Below, piece by piece: positions 6,976 to 9,149 of a DNA stretch of 9,149 nucleotides (position 1 is the stretch's first letter; each line of letters starts with the position of its first letter). Source of the stretch: an uncultured Aliterella sp. (lineage in GTDB: Bacteria > Cyanobacteriota > Cyanobacteriia > Cyanobacteriales > Chroococcidiopsidaceae); the NCBI GenBank assembly GCA_905479905.1, contig CAJQOK010000426.1:1-9149 (forward strand), in the 5' to 3' direction. The translations under genes and the position numbers were made by a program. The notes under the pieces are model-generated. The model did not search any database. It worked only from the letters and a program-made list of their open reading frames with translations, and was not told where the DNA came from.

Positions 6976-7857
6976 CTAATTAAATTTGCGATCGCGCCAA
7001 GGAGTCGGATCTACCGATTCTCCTTGTACGTATAATCCCCAATGTAGATGTGGCCCTGTTACGGCTCCTGTGGAACCTACAGCGCCAATTACTTGACCTG
7101 CTTTAACAACATCTCCTTCTTGGACATTAAGACGGCTAAGGTGCAAGTAAGTTGTAATTACCCCATGCCCGTGATCGATGCCAATAATATTACCGTGAAC
7201 GCGAAAACCTTGGGAAACTCTGCCAACTAAAGCAATGCGCCCATCGGCGGGAGCTATAACTGGAGAGCCTGTAGCCCCGGCGTAATCTACGCCACGATGA
7301 TAGTAATCTTGAGCGAATTTACCATTATAGTAGCGACGAACTCCGTAAATAGTCGAGATTCTGCCTTTATTAGGCTTAAGAAAAGCCCCATTCCAGTATT
7401 TTTGTGGAGTTTTCAGCGCTTTAAGCTCGGCTACGCGCTTTAGCTCGTATGGGGTAGCTTCAAGCCCAGCTTTCCCTGGGGATAGTCTAATTCGTTGGAC
7501 GGGAAATTTGCGATCGCCTACAAACACCGACATTCGTTTAGTTTCGGCTCCAGCATCTATCTGTAACGATCTTGTACCTGGCTTTTGTAGGGGGGTTGTC
7601 GGTAAAAAGGTACGGTATTTATTCGCGGCGATAAGAAAGGTGGGGTAAGTTTTTTTGTTAATTGTCACCGATGGGGGGCTAGAAGCGGTGGGATTATCTG
7701 GAGTTATTACTACTGTTAAAGTATCTCCTAATCGTGGTTTGGCTGGGCTAACTTGCACTTGCAGCGCTTTTACCGAAGTTGCCAAAATTGTTGAAATAGT
7801 GACAGCTATTGTCAGTACCAGACTATTTTTGAAGTAGTTGATGCTCCTTTTACTCAT
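6976..7857 (-). CDS. Exported M23 (LytM-type) metallopeptidase
   Basis: This 293-residue protein is probably a periplasmic zinc endopeptidase that cuts peptidoglycan cross-bridges, or an activator of an amidase. A signal peptide is clear: MSKRSINYFKN, then a hydrophobic core (SLVLTIAVTISTILATS), with likely cleavage after VKA at residue 31. A beta-rich domain follows (about 32-120, QVQVSPAKPRLGDTLTVVI). The M23 domain (about 165-290) has HRGVDYAG with zinc ligands H187 and D191, the HLS histidine (H239), and GPHLHWGLYVQG with H270 and H272. The complete HxxxD and HxH set suggests an active enzyme. The start is ATG 7857 with AAGG eleven bases upstream; an upstream TTG (7893) would place extra residues before the signal peptide. 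It ends 89 bases before the ComFB gene, so co-transcription is possible. Confidence 0.9.
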   Translation of the reverse strand: MSKRSINYFKNSLVLTIAVTISTILATSVKALQVQVSPAKPRLGDTLTVVITPDNPTASSPPSVTINKKTYPTFLIAANKYRTFLPTTPLQKPGTRSLQIDAGAETKRMSVFVGDRKFPVQRIRLSPGKAGLEATPYELKRVAELKALKTPQKYWNGAFLKPNKGRISTIYGVRRYYNGKFAQDYYHRGVDYAGATGSPVIAPADGRIALVGRVSQGFRVHGNIIGIDHGHGVITTYLHLSRLNVQEGDVVKAGQVIGAVGSTGAVTGPHLHWGLYVQGESVDPTPWRDRKFN

Positions 7858-7913
7858 AAGTTGCAGTGCCTTTAAGCTGAGAATTTTTAACAATTAAGTT
7901 TTGCTCTTGAATC

Positions 7914-7943
7914 AGATTACTTTTTGTCTAGCTTCTTTGGCAA
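7914..7943 (-). promoter_or_regulatory. Candidate promoter of the M23 peptidase gene
   Basis: On the minus strand TTGCCA (7943-7938) is followed after 18 bases by TAATCT (7919-7914). Its -35 box overlaps that of the plus-strand candidate promoter. The -10 match is modest. Confidence 0.35.
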
Positions 7944-7948
7944 GCTAG
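7928..7948. promoter_or_regulatory. Inverted repeat CTAGCTT-N7-AAGCTAG over both -35 boxes
   Basis: Perfect seven-base arms (7928-7934, 7942-7948) enclose a seven-base centre. The centre and right arm contain both candidate -35 elements, so a bound regulator would control transcription in both directions. An operator is inferred. Confidence 0.35.
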
Positions 7949-7965
7949 TCTTGAGTTTCTACTAT
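7937..7965 (+). promoter_or_regulatory. Candidate plus-strand promoter upstream of a short terminated transcript
   Basis: TTGGCA (7937-7942) and TACTAT (7960-7965) are 17 bases apart, the ideal spacing. Transcription would begin near 7972 and meet the terminator at 8014-8038. Confidence 0.45.
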
Positions 7966-7971
7966 TTTTTG

Positions 7972-8038
7972 CGCTTCGAGGCAACGGATATCACCTATAA
8001 ATGGCAACGTTTTACCCGTTAATAACGGACGGGTTTTT
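7972..8038 (+). ncRNA. Candidate small RNA or terminated leader, about 65 bases
   Basis: This stretch lies between a well-spaced promoter candidate (7937-7965) and an intrinsic terminator (8014-8038), with no reading frame of note. It contains a direct repeat GGCAACG (7980-7986 and 8003-8009). I do not see the Yfr1 core ACUCCUCACAC nor a clear Yfr2 motif, so it is not one of those families. It could be an independent small RNA, or the attenuated leader of the lipoprotein gene at 8159. Rests on pattern only. Confidence 0.35.
8014..8038 (+). terminator. Intrinsic terminator with an alternative hairpin
   Basis: ACCCGT (8014-8019) pairs with ACGGGT (8029-8034) and is followed by a T run (8034-8038). 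An overlapping hairpin, CCGTT-AAT-AACGG (8016-8028), uses the same left arm and would exclude the terminator stem. The polarity is plus strand only, away from the M23 gene, with no annotated gene before it. Confidence 0.6.
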
Positions 8039-8063
8039 GATTTTAAGGTTTGAGTTTAGTAAA

Positions 8064-8069
8064 TATAAT
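8064..8069 (+). promoter_or_regulatory. Candidate -10 box (TATAAT) of the lipoprotein protease gene
   Basis: A perfect TATAAT lies 95 bases ahead of the start codon, just past the terminator. The -35 position (TTTTAA) is poor, as in many cyanobacterial promoters that rely on activators. Confidence 0.4.
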
Positions 8070-8158
8070 CTATTGCCTGACATCGCTAATAAAATTTTGT
8101 ATGCTGGAGAATTGATAGCAAAAATACTACAAACAATTTTAAGTAATTTTACGCAAGT

Positions 8159-9034
8159 ATGAAACGGTTTCTATCTCTACGTTTAGAATTAATTTTGATA
8201 ACTGGAATACTAGGATTAATTGGCACTGCTTGTAATAGCTTTAATACAACTAAATTGCCCAAAAAGCAAAATCCTCAAGTAGCAATGGAACCTTTGGCTA
8301 TGCCACAAACAGCAAAATTGCCGCCGCCAAAAGTTGAACCCGATCGCTTTGAGAGTGCTTTAGATAAAGCTTATGGTGCTTTATCTATTACTCAATCTGC
8401 CCAAGGTGCGGAAGATTGGGGCTTAATAGCAGCACAGTGGAGCGAAGCGATCGCCTTAATGAAAACTGTACCAGCCAGCAGTCCTTACAAAGTCATCGCC
8501 CAAAAAAAAATTATTCAGTACGAGCAAAATCTTAAGTACGCCCAGCAACAAGTAATTCGCCCGATTCCACCGCGTCCGGCTCCTGTACGCGCAATTATCC
8601 CCACAGTATCCATAGCACGTACCCCTGTACAATCGCCACCAATACTTGCTCCCACAAGTTCGGGAGTGTTTCAAGCAGCGATCAAAACCCGTCATGGGGG
8701 AACTCCTGTAGTGGAGGTTACTTTCAATGGCAGTACGCAATTTGAAATGATTGTTGATACGGGGGCTAGTGGTACAGTAATTACTCAACAAATGGCTGCG
8801 GTTTTGGGAGTTGTACCAATAGGTAAAGCTACAGCAAATACTGCAAGCGATCGCAATGTAGAATTCTCTATTGGCAACGTTAATTCTATAGAAGTGGGCG
8901 GTGCAGTAGTTAACAATGTCCCTGTGGCGATCGCTCCTACGGCAAATTTAGACCTAGGATTGTTAGGGCAAGACTTTTTTAGCATTTACGATGTCACAAT
9001 TAAACGCGATATTGTAGAGTTTCGCCCCCGTTAG
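8159..9034 (+). CDS. Lipoprotein with retropepsin-like aspartic protease domain
   Basis: This protein of 291 residues has a lipoprotein signal peptide (MKRFLSLRLE, hydrophobic core, then IGTAC) with the probable lipidated cysteine at C25, placing it on a periplasm-facing membrane. After a Pro-rich linker comes a helical segment (about 62-130, ALDKAYGALSITQSAQGAED) of a type seen in many cyanobacterial envelope proteins. A second Pro-rich linker follows. The C-terminal domain (about 168-291) is a single-lobe aspartic protease: IVDTGASGT carries the catalytic Asp (D200), and LGLLGQDFF supplies the flap-side hydrophobic-Gly motif. One lobe gives one Asp, so activity would require a dimer, as in retropepsins. 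The start ATG 8159 has no strong ribosome binding site. No partner gene is adjacent on its strand; substrate unknown. Confidence 0.85.
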   Translation: MKRFLSLRLELILITGILGLIGTACNSFNTTKLPKKQNPQVAMEPLAMPQTAKLPPPKVEPDRFESALDKAYGALSITQSAQGAEDWGLIAAQWSEAIALMKTVPASSPYKVIAQKKIIQYEQNLKYAQQQVIRPIPPRPAPVRAIIPTVSIARTPVQSPPILAPTSSGVFQAAIKTRHGGTPVVEVTFNGSTQFEMIVDTGASGTVITQQMAAVLGVVPIGKATANTASDRNVEFSIGNVNSIEVGGAVVNNVPVAIAPTANLDLGLLGQDFFSIYDVTIKRDIVEFRPR

Positions 9035-9056
9035 GCTGGATATTTTTCTTTACCCA

Positions 9057-9088
9057 AAATTAACCAATACTTACTTATTTGTTAATTT
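9057..9088. terminator. A/T-rich inverted repeat downstream of the lipoprotein gene
   Basis: AAATTAAC (9057-9064) and GTTAATTT (9081-9088) pair perfectly around 16 bases, 23 bases past the stop codon. Low GC makes it a weak terminator candidate. Nothing else is recognised in 9035-9149. Confidence 0.3.
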
Positions 9089-9149
9089 AGCAACTGATAA
9101 CCTGGATCAAATCTGCTTTAGACAAGCTAAGGCTTAACGCAGAAGGTTT

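Larger units (their letters stand above)
13..8934. repeat. HIP1 octamers (GCGATCGC), fifteen copies across the window
   Basis: Copies begin at 13, 227, 912, 1228, 1952, 2467, 4167, 4337, 6477, 6626, 6988, 7510, 8447, 8847 and 8927, about one per 600 bases against one per 65,000 expected at random. Nearly all are within genes. This overrepresentation is a hallmark of many cyanobacterial genomes. Partial copies (CGATCGC) occur at 625, 1141, 2930 and 8342 nearby. Confidence 0.95.

Noticed and set aside
7048..7837. Two plus-strand open frames of 60 codons within the M23 gene
   Set aside because: Antisense shadows of the M23 coding sequence; no domain or ribosome binding site.
8456..8985. Two minus-strand open frames within the lipoprotein protease gene
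   Set aside because: They are antisense to a gene with an intact signal peptide and DTG motif; no supporting start signals.
1..9149. CRISPR array, insertion sequence, tRNA or rRNA
   Set aside because: No spaced direct repeats of CRISPR size, no transposase frame with terminal repeats, and no cloverleaf or rRNA sequence was recognised by eye.

Overview
The window reads as chromosomal DNA from a cyanobacterium, probably a filamentous or Chroococcidiopsis/Nostoc-like lineage. The signs are fifteen complete copies of the cyanobacterial HIP1 octamer GCGATCGC in 9.1 kb, a heptanucleotide tandem repeat, a short palindromic repeat between genes, and gene families that are characteristic of cyanobacteria (a SigG-type ECF sigma factor with its anti-sigma factor, an extended ComFB protein, and a helical-domain/retropepsin lipoprotein). 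Genus cannot be fixed from the sequence alone.

Layout. (1) 1-282, plus strand: the 3' end of lpxB (lipid A disaccharide synthase). (2) 289-1535, plus: a solitary DNA C5-cytosine methyltransferase whose 5' end looks frameshifted. (3) 1543-1584: heptamer repeats between convergent genes. (4) 1591-4146, minus: leuS, complete. (5) 4250-4648, plus: a gamma-glutamylcyclotransferase-like protein, divergent from leuS. (6) 4653-4673: a palindrome between convergent genes. (7) 4686-5141 and 5273-5929, minus: anti-sigma factor and ECF sigma factor, with sigma upstream. (8) 5930-6343: a 414-base gap with a candidate sigma promoter and several palindromes. (9) 6344-6886, minus: ComFB-family protein. (10) 6976-7857, minus: exported M23 (LytM) peptidase. 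(11) 7858-8158: a 301-base divergent gap holding a candidate back-to-back promoter pair and a possible small RNA or attenuator unit ending in an intrinsic terminator. (12) 8159-9034, plus: a lipoprotein with a retropepsin-like aspartic protease domain. (13) 9035-9149: no gene seen.

How the genes fit together. Most are core or housekeeping: outer-membrane lipid A synthesis, translation, glutathione/gamma-glutamyl chemistry, cell-wall maintenance and an envelope-type sigma/anti-sigma circuit. Several relate to the cell envelope (lpxB, membrane anti-sigma/sigma, exported M23 peptidase, lipoprotein protease), but they lie in separate transcription units, so a shared regulon is only a hypothesis. 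I do not see a mobile element, CRISPR array, tRNA, rRNA or defence island. The points most worth a second look are the broken-looking start of the methyltransferase, the possible small RNA at 7972-8038, and the structured 3' region of the ComFB gene. I see no clear undescribed multi-gene system.
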